Below are positions 1-14,333 of a DNA stretch of 64,000 nucleotides, in pieces. Origin of the DNA: Desmodesmus armatus (taxonomy: Eukaryota; Chlorophyta; Chlorophyceae; Sphaeropleales; Scenedesmaceae); NCBI GenBank assembly GCA_007449985.2, contig VIIQ02000020.1:310001-374000 (forward strand). Direction: 5' to 3'. Below the pieces are notes generated by a model, which saw nothing but the letters and a program-made list of their open reading frames with translations, searched no databases and was not told the DNA's origin. Every line of letters begins with the position of its first letter. The first letter of the stretch is position 1. Both the position numbers and the translations under genes were made by a program.

Positions 1-654
1 TTCCTTGACGAGTGAGGCTGCAATGAACGCCACGCCCCACACTCGGACTGGAGCAGGATTTGCATCTGCACCCATTACCACATGCATGCTGCACATGCCT
101 TGACTAGCCCATTGATGTCCACACAAGCAGCGCAAACAAAGCACCTGGCGATCACGATCAAGTATCAATCACGCCCAAGGATAAAACCCGATGAGGCACT
201 GCTACGTAGATTGACAACCAGCCTGCTCTGGAACACAACGTGACAGGATGCACGACTGCTGGCTTATGTTGCCATGCATCAAACCGCAGCCCGCCAATCC
301 CAAAACAATCGATTTTGCATCACTTTTGTATTAGTGCAAATGCATAGTGGGAGCACTGTATGATATGAGCACCCACCACAACCCCAGCCATTCACGGCTG
401 TTGGTCGTTCACAATCAAAACATGTGAAGGCTGCAACTTATCAGCCAGCCCCGCACACCCGCCCAGACAAAAATTGTCCCCCACACATGACTGCACAATC
501 ACAACACACCAAAACTGCTGGATTAGCATATGCTGTGCACCTCTGTGCCGCATTCTGCCAAAGCATGACCCTCTTGAGTTGGGGACATCTCAGCCCGAGC
601 GTTGGTGCAGCCAGCCGCAGCAAACAAGCTACTCTTGTAACATCATAGGTAGAG
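1..654. other. No gene recognised
   Basis: Short open frames overlap on both strands, none with a recognisable motif or convincing splice structure. The sequence is CA/TG-rich. It lies downstream (3') of the first zinc-finger gene, which is on the minus strand, so it may hold that gene's 3' flank. Confidence 0.5.
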
Positions 655-3600
655 TAGGTGGTCCGCAACACACATGGTGGCAGAGAGAACTGGTTCAATC
701 CTGCACATGTTTCCACATCGAGCACGTTGTAACACATACAAGCATCCAAAATGAAATCCAATCAACACAACACACCAAGCGCCACCTGCCCCACGCACTG
801 CAGGCAGGGGACGGGAATGTAGGCAGGCAGTAAGCCACCAATTTGGCATCCTGCCATTACCGCAAACCAGCCCTGAGCTGCTTGGCTGCCTTCCACAACA
901 CACACATGCACATGGGTGTGGCTGTTGGTGCCAACCCACGCAGTAGAAAGCGCGCCATGCACGACTGCACACCGTCACAGCATAACATTGAGCGCTGCGC
1001 ACAGCAGGGCCAGCACCTGCTGCGACACTCACCCCACCGCCAGGTTGCAGCGCTGTTGTGGTGCATTCAGCACACGCGCATATTCTGCAGGTCCATCAGC
1101 ATGCTGTGTGTGCTTGCAGGATGCATGCACTGCCAGCTGCCGGTGCTGTTGGGCTGCTGCTGCAGCTCATGAGCCATCATGAGTGGGCCTCCTGCAGACA
1201 TCAGGCCGGGACCTGCGCTGTCCAGCACACCAACCTGCACCAGTCCTGCAGGTGGCGGTGCACTCAGTGCCTGCAGGGAAACCACACCCTGCGCGGGTTG
1301 CTGCTGCTGTTGCAGGACGTACCCGTCGGCCAGCACGAATCCCTGGGCAGGGAGGGAGCTGCATCCTGCAGGTGCAATGGTTGCTGCAGGCAGCTCAATC
1401 TGCAGTACCTGCCCAGCAACCATGGGAGCGCTGGCGCTGTTGACCACGCTGGGGTCAGGGACCTGTACCCAGTATGTTGGCTGGCTGCTGCTGGCCATGT
1501 TGCACTGCAGCACCTGCTGGCTGCTGCCTGACATGCTGTACTGCAGCACCTGCTGAGGCTGGGGCTGAGGGGCCTGCTGCGCCTGCAGCACCACCGCGCC
1601 CTGCACGCCGCCTGCTGACACCACTGGCAGACCTGCATTTGATACAGGTAGGGTGACGGTGGCGTAACCACCTGGCACAGCACTGCCGCTTGTGCCCTGC
1701 CCTGTCTGCAGCAGCAGCACCTGCTGCTGCGGCGGCTGCTGCTGCATGTGGTGTGCAGGGTGCACTGCAGGACTGAAGTTGGGTGTCTCAGGTGTGCCAC
1801 AGGCTGGCAGGGTGTTCACCACCAGCCCGTGCTGCGGCTGCGGTGTCTGTGGCAGCTGCTGCAATGGCAATGCCAAGCTGAGCGGCACCTGCATGCCAGC
1901 GCTGCCTGGAAAGGGCTGGCCAGGGCAGCTGATCATACTTGTGGAGGGAGACGGCCCACCTCCCATTGCGTGCTGTCCCTGCCCGTGCACCTGCGCCTGG
2001 CGCTGCTGGTAGCGGTTGCCCCTGTTGAGCATGGCACCTGAGGACCAGCAGGCCTCTGGGGGCGGCAAGCTGGGATCCAGGGGCTGCGCATGCAGGAGAC
2101 ACACACAGGAAGCAGCGCAGGCAGCAACAGCATCAGCACAGGCAGGGTGCGGGCAGACTGGCACCACAGCGCATGTGACCTCGTAGCACTTCCAGGCCGT
2201 AACGATGTCCAGCGCAGCGCAAGGGCTGTGCTGTGTTGAGACACAAGCATGAGGGTGCCTGCACATGGTGCTGACGAAAAGAAATGTATTTTTTTAAAGA
2301 AATGTATTGGATGCTGCGCAGCCTGCGCGCACTATTCACATGCTGCCACGCCTGTCAGCACAGACAAGAGGAAAGTGCTCAAGCAGCTACACTGCAACAA
2401 GGATCAGCACATCTGGGACATTGACCTAAACGCCGGAAATGCAGGAGATGCAGGAAATGCAGGCAAGCAAGACCCTAGGACAGTCAAAACCTCTCACCCG
2501 TAGGTCAGACATTGAGTGTGCGTAGAAGCACACGATGCGGTTGCACGTGGCGCCAAACTGGCACAGTTCTGTCTTGAAGCGCTGAGGGTGAAGCCAGTAC
2601 CTGCAGTTGTATGATTGACATATTCAGCATCGATACATGTACCCTAGCTGCTGGTGCTTGCTGCTTGTAGGCAGCATCTCCAGCTGAACGTGTGTGGCAC
2701 CTGTGGCACAACCCTGGATGCACTGCTGGTGCCTGTTTTTCCTGCAGCATGCATGCTATGCAGCCGGCGACCATCCACGCAGCTCCCTTGCATGTTGACA
2801 GACCTTGCTTGGGTTGCAGCAAACCCAGCGCACTGGTTTCATGCGAGTACGCCATGCAGGAACCACCAGGGTTGCAGGAGAAATAGGCTGGGGCTGCTCT
2901 GCACTCAGGCACTTACTCAAACATGTTGTGGGCGTGGGTGCACCTGTCTCCCAGCGGGCAACCCAAGCGCTGCAAGACAGCATGCCAAGAGGATGTCAGC
3001 ACACATGACAGCATGGCTTGGCTTGGCTTGGCTTGGCTGGCCGCTGGACTCCATGCAAGCTCTGCAATGTGCATGCATCCGGCACAGAAGCCATGATGTG
3101 CTGCTGGCATGCTTGTGCTGGTATGACAGCTGGGACAGGAGCCCAAGGGTGCTGCTTCAGCTTGTGCTGAGCTACTGCAGGAAGACTGCCATGCCCAGCA
3201 CACCTGCTTGGCATTGCAGCAAGCGACAGGCATGTATGGGTGCTGGTCCAGGTTGCGCCTGGCTGCACGCTCGCCCACATGTTTGCAAGGGCAGCTGGCC
3301 CAGTCGTCTGCAAACACGGGCAGCACAGCATAACATCAGGGCAAACAGCTGCTCAGCTGCGCAGCATTTCACTGCCTCATACCCCGCCTCATATGAGCTC
3401 GTGTCGACAGCACTATGCAAGTTGCTGCACGTTTCAATGCATTTGTGGCAATGCTGCAGCATGGGGTGCTGTATCAACCCCTACTGGGCTAGTGCCCAAG
3501 TCCAGGCAGCGGCACCTGGCTAGCCATGATTGTACGTGCCAGATCCAGCCCTAGTGCGACTCACGTGCATACCTCCTGCTGCAGGGCACTACCTGCAGCG

Positions 3601-3990
3601 ACGCATGCAGAGTGCACACACAGCCACAAGGTCAAGTCACTTGACCCCAACCCCCAGCGTGGCCTTTACTCAATTCCATGCTCGCAGTCTGCAGACCAAT
3701 GGCCTGTGTTGTTGCGGTGCACGAAGCTGCAAAACCTTAACCTGAACACACACACACACCGACACATGGTTCAATGATCACGCTGCAACTGATCACGCAA
3801 CTGATTGCAATCAGTTGAGAGTGTCACTGGCAGCCAAGGGCCTGCACGTCATGATTAAAATGGAGAATGCTTACTTTGTAGCAGTTTATCATGTAGTCGT
3901 CCGTAGGGTAGCAACCATCCTGTGCAGTAAAGTGAGTGCGGTTGAGGTGCACATTACTGGCACTGATCGGACGTCAGCGCCATGCAATAC
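655..3990. repeat. Duplicated segment, copy A (TZF gene)
   Basis: This stretch is homologous, in the same orientation, to 16054-19226. The match runs from a shared GTGGTCCGCAACA near 655 and 16054 to a shared TGGCACTG near 3958 and 19197. It covers the whole recognisable zinc-finger gene with introns and flanks. Exons match best; introns differ by many substitutions and indels, so the duplication is not very recent. Boundaries are accurate to a few tens of bases because they were found by eye. Confidence 0.85.
1067..3919 (-). CDS. RR-type tandem CCCH zinc-finger protein, copy A
   Basis: Six coding exons can be traced on the minus strand: 3875-3919, 3565-3592, 3204-3307, 2917-2969, 2498-2600 and 1067-2083, all GT-AG with matching phases (1350 nt, at least 449 aa). 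They encode the plant RR-TZF layout: a C-X5-H-X4-C-X3-H arginine-rich module (CSRRYAH, then DWASCPCKH, then GERAARR), followed by C-X8-C-X5-C-X3-H, a 16-residue linker containing MFEYWLHPQRFKTEL, and C-X5-C-X4-C-X3-H (CQFGATC...CFYAH). The last exon encodes a ~335-residue Gln/Ala/Pro-rich tail with a 12-residue unit starting QQVLQ. RR-TZF proteins of plants bind mRNA and sit in cytoplasmic granules; that role is inferred here. The 5' exon or exons upstream of 3919 were not found, so the start is unknown. A paralogue lies at 16486-19148. Confidence 0.88.
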
Positions 3991-4450
3991 GACAGCAGTG
4001 TGATCGTGATGGGGAGTGACGAAGCACCTGCTCTCTCGACGTCGCATCAGCGCTGTTGCCCAGGTTCTGGCCATCGTCCTGTCCACAGTGACTGCCATGT
4101 CTGTACATCACGTCTGATAAACGCAGCCTACTGCAATGACATGCGACAACGGAGGGAGCTTGCGAGACGCACCTCCATCCAGCAGGTCATGAGCAGGAGG
4201 TTTACTGGTCGCACCACCGCGTGCCTTTTTGTGTACAGCAGACAATTTGGAGCTATAAGAGTTCCCTGTGCAACTTCATGACCTGTCTTTTGGTTGTCTC
4301 ACTTTCGGTCCCACCGCCAAACACTTTTGACTGTGTCCGGTCACACCTAGCTTGACTCAATTCAACTCAATGCATTTCTTACCTTGGAAGAAAGTTAATG
4401 TTACTGTACTGGCTCATCAGCAAGATGAGAGGGAGGCTGGACCTTTCCCT

Positions 4451-4575
4451 CAAGAACAAACACCACAGCTTCCCCCATGCAGCAGCCCTGACACTTTTTT
4501 TATGATAGGATTATTATGACCATTTTTTATGATGAACACCACAGATTCCCCCATGCAGCAGCCCTGACACTTGTG
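4451..4575. repeat. Small tandem duplication
   Basis: About 44 bp around ACCACAG.TTCCCCCATGCAG occurs twice, near 4456-4499 and 4536-4578, separated by an AT-rich stretch. It is noncoding as far as can be seen. Confidence 0.7.
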
Positions 4576-7500
4576 ATGCTTGATGGAGGGAGTGCTTGCT
4601 TTCAGTGCGTGGTGACAGAGCAGCAGCCACAGGGGCGAATGTCGATGTCCCAACCATCGCATCGCCTCTGGTGTGGTTGGCTGGCCTCCGAGGCTCGGGG
4701 GTCAAACAAGCAGCCTGCAGCAGTTCCAGAGTACCACATGTACAATTGGGCCAGCAGCACAGCCGCTGTGCACAGCTCGGCGAGCTCAACTCTTTGATTG
4801 CTGCTGTTATGGATAAGAACCATTCTATCAGCCTTGTCGCTGCGGCAGGCCTGCCCAACTGCCATGCTCGACGCGCCACAGCTGCTTTGCGCCTACATCC
4901 TGTGACATCGATGATGCTTCCAAATCACGATGTGCCCTGCTAGAACTGGCTGGCAAACGCTGCTGGTCGTTTGTGGCAGTGCTGTCCGGGCACACAAATG
5001 CACTGCATTGAACACTATGCTTGACTGAAGTCTCCATGTGCACGCTCTGCAGGGACTGCAGTCAGCAGATGGTCGACAGCCCTGCCACATGCAGGGCATG
5101 CATCAGTCAGTGCAGAGAAGACAGCACGCGTGAGGCAGCGCCTGTCAGCATCAGCAACATGCTGCTGCGTGTGATGTAGAGCTGCTAGCAAAACATCATA
5201 GCTTGCTAGCACAATATCACCGCTTGCCAGCCCCTGTCAGTGTACATGATCCACACGGTGGGCGGCCAGGCCTTTGCGTATGAGGAAGACGTGTTACTAC
5301 TGCTGCTACTACCTCGCCTGATCGCCCTATCAGGAGCCAAATCAGGCTCATAGGGCATAAGCACTCCTCACTGAGGAGTGGCTCTTGAAGAGCCACACGA
5401 ACGGGGCAAAACAAAGCCACCTGCATATCAACCTGCAAATCTGCAAAGAAACACGCTGCACTTGCAAGCCAAACAAAAAAACCTGCTTCACCACGTCTAC
5501 GCGGGTTGTAATGCTAGCACACAAAGCATCACCGCTGACATCACATAAGGCATCCTCAAGCTCAGGTGAGGCTCACCTGAAAAGCAACAGACCTTCTCAC
5601 ACAAGACACCGCACAGGTTCATGCACCACTGCACCTGCTCAGGCAGACCAAAAAACCACAGGTGACTTCTGAGGGCACTGTGGGACACACCTGCCGCTGT
5701 TGCGGCCAATGTACAACAGCGACGGCACTGAGCTGGGCGGCTAACAACTCAGGCCGCGCCGCGGCGCGGCCCCCGAGCAGTCAAGCCTCGATACCATCCA
5801 GACAACAACACAACACTTGCTTCGCCGGGGTATCAGCACTGCCTGTCAACTACCACAGGGTGTCGACAAGGGCATGCTTAAGGTGACACATATGTAATTG
5901 CAGAGGGTGCCCACTGGGTGACTGGCTCCCCTGTTGCCTGCACAGCAGGGATCCACCACAGCGCGTTTGGTATGCAAACTATACATATGTAGGTAGCTCC
6001 TGCTCTGCGGTGTGGACTAGGTATCTCCTGTGTGCACTACACAAGGGTCCCCAGCCATCAGCTACTGTTCAGCTGTCAACTAGGTGTAGAGGACGCGTGT
6101 GCTCCTCTGCAAGCCTGTACTATGCCTTCATAATGTTCTCATACGTGTTGTATCTTTGCATGGCACGCACAACCCGAGGGGAGGTTCACAGCACCGCAGC
6201 AGTGCAAGCCATGTGTTGCAATACGACAGCCACATCGTATGGGGCGTGCGCATGACTGATCAAGCAGCGTTCAAACGTACTTGGCTATTGAAAACGTCGA
6301 CAAGGGCATACATACTATCACGCCCAATGCTAGCAGCCGCCAGGTCCACAGCAGCAACGTGCTGATAAATACCGCTGCCAAGATTTTTCATAGCTTGTTG
6401 TCCCAACGGGCGGGGCACGGCCAGACCTGGGGTGACAGGCACACACGGGGAGTGCCGCAGGGCAAAGAGGGAAAATGGGCAGCTGCTTTCATTGGAGCTG
6501 TGCGTGGGCTGTGCTGCTGTCTTGGCGCTGTGCTGCAACGTTTTGCTTTGTGAAGTGTGCTTTTGTCGCACAATTGCCCCTCGGGGGCCGACAGTTTGCA
6601 CGACAGCTTACTCAAAGCTTTGTTGAACATTGAAACAGGCCGGCAGAGGCTGCTGCTTGCAGGCAATGCGGCTGTATGCAGGCAAGGCTGCAGGACCCTT
6701 AGGCCAATCTGTCAGGAACCAGAATTCAGTGGAACGCGCCTTGTGTTACCAGGGGTGGAGCCCAGCCTGGGCAACGGCTGAGCAACGGCTGTGAAGCAGT
6801 CACAGATGCTGCTGAGACAGCAGCCCTTTCTTCTGGGCCAGAGAGTTGTCATCAGATGCTGACTGGGACGCTGAGTCAGCAAAATAACACGTTCAAAACA
6901 ATACACTGCAGCCACAAACGGGCCCTACAGTGACTGTAGCCCAGCACTGTGATGTATCAGAGCACATGCCGGCACACTCCCAGCAGCCACAACTTGTGAC
7001 TGTTGTGCCAAACACCCGGGGGTCATTTACGGCTGGGGTGCCACTTGTTGCTGCTGTTTGAGGCTACCGCTGTGAGTACCACAGCACAACCCAACCCCCC
7101 AAAAGCATGCATGACGTACAGTGGCACCAGCGGGTGCACTGCAACCAGTCAGCACAAGTTACTAAAGGCTGCAGCTGCTTACAGCTTCCTCGTAGTAGGT
7201 TGTAGTGACGACACCCCACACGCTGTGTTAGTGTAGTTGTAATAAGATCGCAGAGGCTGAAGCTGCCGTGTCTGTCAACGAAAAGAAGTAGTAAGTGATG
7301 CATATGCATGTGCAGCTGAAGCTAGACGAGCTTTGGGGCCCCCAAACCCTTGGCTCACTGTGACCTGAAGGTGCCTGGCCAGTTGCTGTCCTCCTGCTGG
7401 GCTGGATGTTGCATCAAAGCTCCACTGTGATCATCGGTGCTGGGTCATGCTGGCTGTTCCTCCTGCTGAGCTGGGCTGGGCTGATGTCAACAATAGCAAC

Positions 7501-8442
7501 ACTCTGCCTGCAAAAGCACAAGGAACGCACCTGCAGAACAGCGCAGCAACAAGATGTCAGCACAGCAAAGGAGAGGGGGGTCGACCCCTGCTCCAGTGCT
7601 GGCTTACGACACCCTGTTGCTGGCCCTTCTCCAACGTGTGACCTTGTGTGACTGGCACCTGTTTCAAACACTTGCAGCTGTCGCACACGTGGCCCGATCA
7701 AGTGAGATATTGAGGAAGTGAAAGAACAAAGAGAGAGGATAGTCACATGTCCAATGGTCTGTGCTGGATATTCAATACTGCCAGGCTATCACAGTGCCTT
7801 GCTGTTGCTGCTGTCAACCGCCCACACTCCATTGTATCTCATGTGTTGTATGTGCTGTTTTTGGGGTATGCTTATCAGCAGTGACGGTCTGTTGTAGTTT
7901 CTTGTCGAAGTGAGAGCCTCGGCCAGTGTTTGTGCTAGTGTGTTGTTGTGTCTAGTCTAGTGTAGGTCATGGATCGGGCTCAAAAGTGAGTTCCCCAACC
8001 CTTGTTGTCCACTCCGTCCCGTATGACAACTTACACTGGTCGGGGCGCATTTGCAGCACCCAGGCCAGCTGAACAACCTGCTGACACTGCATTCCACAGA
8101 GCTGAGCGGCTGCTGTCCCCACACAAGTGATAATGTGTTAGTGTACTACTTGGCCAGAGTGGACAGTACAGGCGGTAACAGCTTGAACCATTCCTACGCA
8201 CTCCAAGGTTGCAGTGCACGCAGGGCTGTCATGCAGTACGTCACACAAGCGTGTCGCTGCTGGCACCTCACACAAAGTGAGGAGGCAGCTGGAGCAACAC
8301 TCTGTGTTCCAGCAAGCATTCAACACGTACAGTAGACAACCTGGACCCAAACTATCAGCTGTTGACCCGCGGTACAAATGAGACACCGTGGCGCAACTAG
8401 CTCACCACCTTCAGCTCATGTATGACCCGTGGTGTTTGCACA

Positions 8443-8468
8443 CATATGCAAACAAATGTTTGCATATG
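8443..8468. repeat. Perfect 12-bp inverted repeat
   Basis: CATATGCAAACA (8443-8454) and its exact reverse complement (8457-8468) are separated by AA. It could form a hairpin or be a dyad protein-binding site. No gene is recognisable nearby. Confidence 0.8.
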
Positions 8469-11400
8469 GGCAAGGTGCCTTGGCAGATCACATAACTCCA
8501 ATGCCAACATCTCACTCCAACAAACCCACAGTACCCTCCTATAATGGCCCCGAATCAACTGGGAACCATCTTGACCACCTCACCCAGCACTTGCCGATCC
8601 AAGCAGTAAAGTGAATGGCTTGCATGAACCCTCAAGCTTCATAGCTTTAGCTCCAGCAGTAAAGCTAGAGGTGAGTGCAGCACACCAAGAAAGTGTTAGG
8701 GCCATTTGAATGCATACAGACACAGTAGCAAGCCACCAAGGCGCATTTCGTAAATGCACGCCACTTGGATACGGTCACACTGACACATGAGATCTGGAAG
8801 ACGCACTGCATTGCTGAACCTCGGTACAAATTCCCAGCCCAGGCTCCTTTTGCCATACCGTACTTCAATGCACCCACCACAAAGGGGCAAACCACTGTTG
8901 GGGTATGGTTTTCCCCCTCTTGTGTCCCTCCCCCAACCGGGACACGCAGACGGCTGCCTCCTGCCCACCTGGCTGGAAGGACTCTGAGTAAGTCGTACTG
9001 CCGAGTAAGCAGCTGCGCCTGAGGGGGACCACTGGCGCAAGCAAATTGCTTGGGAGTTGTGTGCATTCCAGACGCCGGACTGCACTTGTGTGCTCACATG
9101 CACTGCATGATCCCTCCATGCGTGCAGCACAGCTGAAACCAGCACAACAAAGGGTGTACATCCATACCTTCCAACACAACACTACACGGCAGCCTCTATA
9201 TCATCGCGAGCCTTCCCACTTCCACACCGCCTGGACAAAAAGCAGCAGGCAGCTTGAGCGCACGCGGACAGGAACATAACTGACACTCTGCTGATCACGA
9301 CAAATGGCGCCCGGCGCTGCAGCTGGGATGGGCCCTAACGTCCCCCAAGCATATAACCTTTTCATATCTGATTCTCTATGGGCAGCCTTGCATGCTGTGC
9401 AGTGACACAACAGGCGCTGCGGCTGCGTCAGCTCCCTGCTGCTTGCAGCCAACAGGGTCTGTTTGAATATTGGGATCACCTGCACCACAGGTTCGGTGCC
9501 ACACAAACCGCCCTGTTGTACTGCAGCCAGCAAGCTCTTCACCTCCCCGCGACCCTTGCCAACACAGCAAAAAATGATGCTACTGACAACCACGGCACAC
9601 CTAGAATAGCCAATGCAGGCACCGTGGTGCCTGCTGTTCAAGTTGACACAACCCATGTTGCAAGGGCGCCAAATTGCACGCCGTCATATGGCAAGCGCCC
9701 ACAAAATTGCCCACCGCTTGATGTTTGCATTTGCTGCAACTTGTGAGCACGGCAGTCAACCAAGCGGCAGACAATTGCATCCCAATGAGCACTGATTGTG
9801 GCCTTCGGTGCAGAGCCTATTGTGGCTGTGTAGAATCCAGTGTGGCGGGTACAAAGGCTGATGCATTGACAAGAAGCCATGCACAAACTGCTCAGCTGAT
9901 CCATTCAGAAGGCCGACTGGGCCACATAAGGTCCCAGAACACACCCATGAAACACAAACATCAGTGACAATATCACATTGGTACGGGCGCATGCTGTGTG
10001 TGCACATACACGTGTAGTAGGTAGGGCCAGGTTCAGGTCAAGTGCTGACAGAGTCATGCATTTGAAAAGGATGTGCTGCCCAAAAGTGGTGTGCGCCATC
10101 CAAAACAACTTGGTAACAATCCTCGCACTAAATATGCATGGATCCACCACACAGGGCATGGAACCATAGATACGGGCAGCATACTGCCAGCCTGTGTGGT
10201 GTGGTGTGCCAGGTAGGCCTCACCCTTCAGCGGGCAGACTTTCAAGAGGAACACGATATTTGAGTAATCAACGCCCCACTGCTGAAATACTGACATGCTT
10301 TTGTCCTTTTGGAACGGTAACGAAAGGCTTTGACCGCGTCTAGTCAGCAACCATTGACCCCCCCCCCCCGGCCTTACCGCTAATCAGCATCGTCCTCAAA
10401 GAGGTTCGATGCAGCAAACAACCGGTATACTTGATTAACAATTGATAAATTCATACTGTTGTAATATGGCCAGTCCAGGCAGAGCAGGCTGCATGCCACA
10501 GCAGGACAACACACACCACTCTGGGTGCATCGTGCCTGCCTTGGCAGCAGTAGGACATCTCCAACACACCGAGCGGTACCGGCGTGGTGGATGCGGCATA
10601 CATCCTTGTCACTCGGCCTACTGATAAGACAGCCTACATGAGAAATTGGCTCATGCTCGCCACTCTGTGCAACACATCGTGTGACAACCCAGAACGTCCA
10701 GACAGACAGTGCAGGTGTGAAGCTTGTGTTGCCCAGAAACGATTGCCCACACTGCAACTCGCTTTGTGAAACACAGCAAAACTGCAGACATGGCCAGCGT
10801 GCATCACCCCACAGCCAACACCGGTCACAACCGACCACACTGTGTGCTGGGAAGTGCCGCAACCCACCACTGCCACACTGGCTCCGACAGTCACAACGGG
10901 GGCGGCATCACCCACAAAGCAGGACACACCTTGTCTGCAAAAGAAGCCGCCAGATGTGGGGCATGAAGATGTTGTGACTGTCCCCATTCCGGACTAGGGG
11001 TGATGGTGTCAAGCCACTCGGGCAAACCAGTGCCACGACACAGCTGAAACTCGTGCGAAGCAGACTGTATGCACAAGGGTGGGTGCAACCAACCAAGTCA
11101 ATGACGCCCAGCAACAATGCAACCACCATGGCTGCAGTGTAACACAATGAGCGCCCACGTGAAACCAGCCAGCCTAAGCCAGCAACCAGGAGGTGCGTGA
11201 GACAACAGTGCGTGACAGCTCCACAGAGTGGAGCACCAGCACAGCCTGCCGGCCGCAATGGAGTCATGCGTACTAACAGCTGTCCAGCGCTTGGTAGTAC
11301 TCAACACAATTGGGCACTATTTTGATATGCGCCTTACCTCCCTGAGAGCAATACGGCCATATGGACAGCAGATCACAGGTGCTGGGGTCAAGCAGCCGCA

Positions 11401-14190
11401 TTCATGCGCTTTGTTACGGGTGACTTTACCCCAGGCAGTTGCATCAGATCGCTGAGCAGCCGCGGCAACCCAGCGAGCCAGCTGGCGCTTTGCAGCAACC
11501 GCTGCCAAGCCTGCCAGGCTTGCAGGGGTGTTGCCATTGCAGCTGCGTGAACAGGCGCAGCAGTACATGTATTCCACAGGGGCGCCAGCTCCCATCGGTG
11601 CTGCCGGCAAAGATGTGCTGGAGCTGGGGATGCAGGCAGGCAAAAGAAGTGCTCAACTGACACTCGCTCATGAGGGACTTGTCGTGCGCAATTAGCTGAC
11701 TTGCCGAGGACATGCACACACATGCATAGCAGCAAGAGTGAGAAGGGCTGCCCCCCCCCCCCCCCCGCGGCGGTGTCATGAAATGCACAAGCCAGAAACC
11801 AGAACTGATCACGATAGCTGCGCCAAGTACAGGCACGTGCGCATGAGTAGGTATGATGGGCGTGAAGGGACAAATGTGAAGCTGAAGCCGTCTAGGGCAT
11901 GCAAGACAACATGGTACTGCCACTACCACGGCACAAGCATGGCTGTGGGGCAAGAATAAGGCAGAGTGATGCACAGCGTGCAGCACGCTGCACAACGCTC
12001 TAAAGAATAAGGAATGACACTGCGCAACTGTGCGTTGTGAAGGCACATAGTGCAGTGCTTTGAAGGAATGCAGGAATGCAACCAGGACAAGACAACACAA
12101 CTGTGCTGGGACCTGACACAGGTACAGAAATGATTTTTGTTTTGGTTTTTTTTAATGAGGCACAGCAGTAAGCTGAAACTGCAACAGGCAGTGGACACAA
12201 GACTGGCACACACACACCGACATCAACGGGCTGAGCACTGCGCTGGCAGTGCTTGCAGCTGCCACTGCAACAGGCAGTGTACTCTCTAAGATTTACCTAG
12301 CACACTAGAACCTAATCCTGGCCAAGCCTGCAGTCCAGTTGGCACCAGTCATGGCAGCGTCACAATGGAACGGCATGCTGACGTACGCTGCTGTGGGAAC
12401 ACAAGCGCGTCACGGGTGGCTGCAATGTTGAAGATGCACAACCAAAGCCATGCCTGTGAGGCAGTGGAAAGGCCAGAAGGCTGGTTGTGACTTATGATAA
12501 CCTGTAGGCGGTGTTGCTGCTGAAGCTGCTGCACCCAACGTTGAACATCAACTTGAAGAGGCAGGTTGTGAATGACGGCGCCATAAAGCTTGATGCAGGC
12601 ACATGGGGCACCAGCGCCCAGGTGTTGTAGCCCAGATAGTGTAACTGGAAGCAACAGCCATATCGCCGCTTCGTGCGCCAATGCAAGGTGAGCGCTGCCA
12701 GCGCTGCCAGCGTCGGACTGCTGCTGTAGTTGGACGTTGTTGCTGCAGTGTAAGCACGCTGGGACAGTACCAGAGTAGCTGGGCCAGTAACTTTGCCACC
12801 ACAACCAATGGGGTCCACAAGTGTATCAACTGCTTGGATATTGAAATTGCGAGGCCATACTCTGCAGGTGAAGAACACAAGGGCCTGCAGGGAACAGGGC
12901 AGACTGTGCGGCAAAGGGAAAGCAAGGAAAGGGTTGGTGTGCACAGCGGACAGTTGCACTCTCGACAATCAAGCAGACAACAGCTGCATCACACAGGCAT
13001 CACATGCCGGCTGACTGCTGATACTACTGCCAAGCCTTGCAAGGCTTGCACAGTGCCGACCCAAACAGTTCAAGTAAAGCTATACCTGACAACTACTAGA
13101 ACACTATATGACTCAAGGCTTGGCCAACTATGGCCCTATTGTTGCTGCCAACAGACAAGGGACTTCAAGAACCAGGCACACTACAACCAGACATACTGCT
13201 TGACCCCCCCAGCCGCCAAGCGCAGAAACATCTCACCCCCCAGTCCCCAGACCTAAACCACCCTTGAGCACAGCAGACAGCAATTCAGGTGCTAACCACA
13301 GCCCTCAAAAAATCCTGCTGGTACGCAACCGATGACAGGCTGGAGGAGGAAACTGAGGTGGTACAGCTGGCGGCACGGGAAGGGTAGCTGTGAGGGACCT
13401 ATGTTCGACTGTACTGCCCACGGCACCAGTGGCGGGCCTGACGCTGATTGGCACACCACCAAAGTGCCCAGCCACCAATGCTGCATTGTCGGCTGGCACC
13501 CTAGACACACATGCATGAGAAATAGCTGAGGGACACTGCCACAAAGGAGCAACACCACCCTCGCCCTGATAGTCTAGTTGAAGCCAACATGCACTGCCGC
13601 AAGCACAAGTCAACACCTCACTCACACCAGCAACAGCGCCAGGAGGTCTGGTTGCAGGGTCGACCTCAACCGGCACAGCAAATGGCGATGACGGCTCAGA
13701 AGACACAGGTGAAGACTGGCGCGACTCAGAATCGCTGGACTCTGGTGCCAACATGCCGTTGAGAACCCTGAAATCAACAGCAAAACAAGCAGCAGGAGGG
13801 CTACCCAACACATCATCGGGCCGGAGTTTGTGGATGGGCAGAAGCTTGGATTGCTTGTAACAGGTCTTGTCACCAAGGACAGAGGGCCTGCGGTTTTGTG
13901 TTGTTGGGGGTGTTGTGAGCAGACAACAAGACAGTAAGTAAAGGGGCACAAGAACAGCAACACAGGTACTTCACACTGGCAGCACCTGCAACTGTCACTG
14001 CAAATCAAGCTGTATGTAACAATCAACCAGCTGGCACAGCACTGCTGCTAGCAAGAGAGTTGTGTGGCTGACAGTCCCAGGCCAAGAATGGTGCAACATC
14101 TGAGAGAGACAACTGCAACACTGACAATATAGACAATAGTAATATGTATCAAAGCCTGCACGATGCCAATTGCGGTCTGCAAGGCACGGG

Positions 14191-14222
14191 CAGAAGATCT
14201 GACAGAAGATCGGACAGAAGTG
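14191..14222. repeat. 12-bp tandem repeat
   Basis: CAGAAGATCTGA and CAGAAGATCGGA are followed by the partial unit CAGAAGTG. It lies in the spacer with no gene attached. Confidence 0.7.
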
Positions 14223-14333
14223 TTGGGCACGGAGAGTCTGAACTGCTTGCTGCTGGACAGGCAGTCACTGGGCTTGATTGATTGGGAAGCAAAAGAACTG
14301 ACAACAATTGTGTCAAGGGAACAGCTTGACTGA

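Noticed and set aside
13305..13949. 214-codon minus-strand frame in the spacer
   Set aside because: No recognisable motif, no supporting splice partner, and typical composition for the region; kept only as part of the spacer description.
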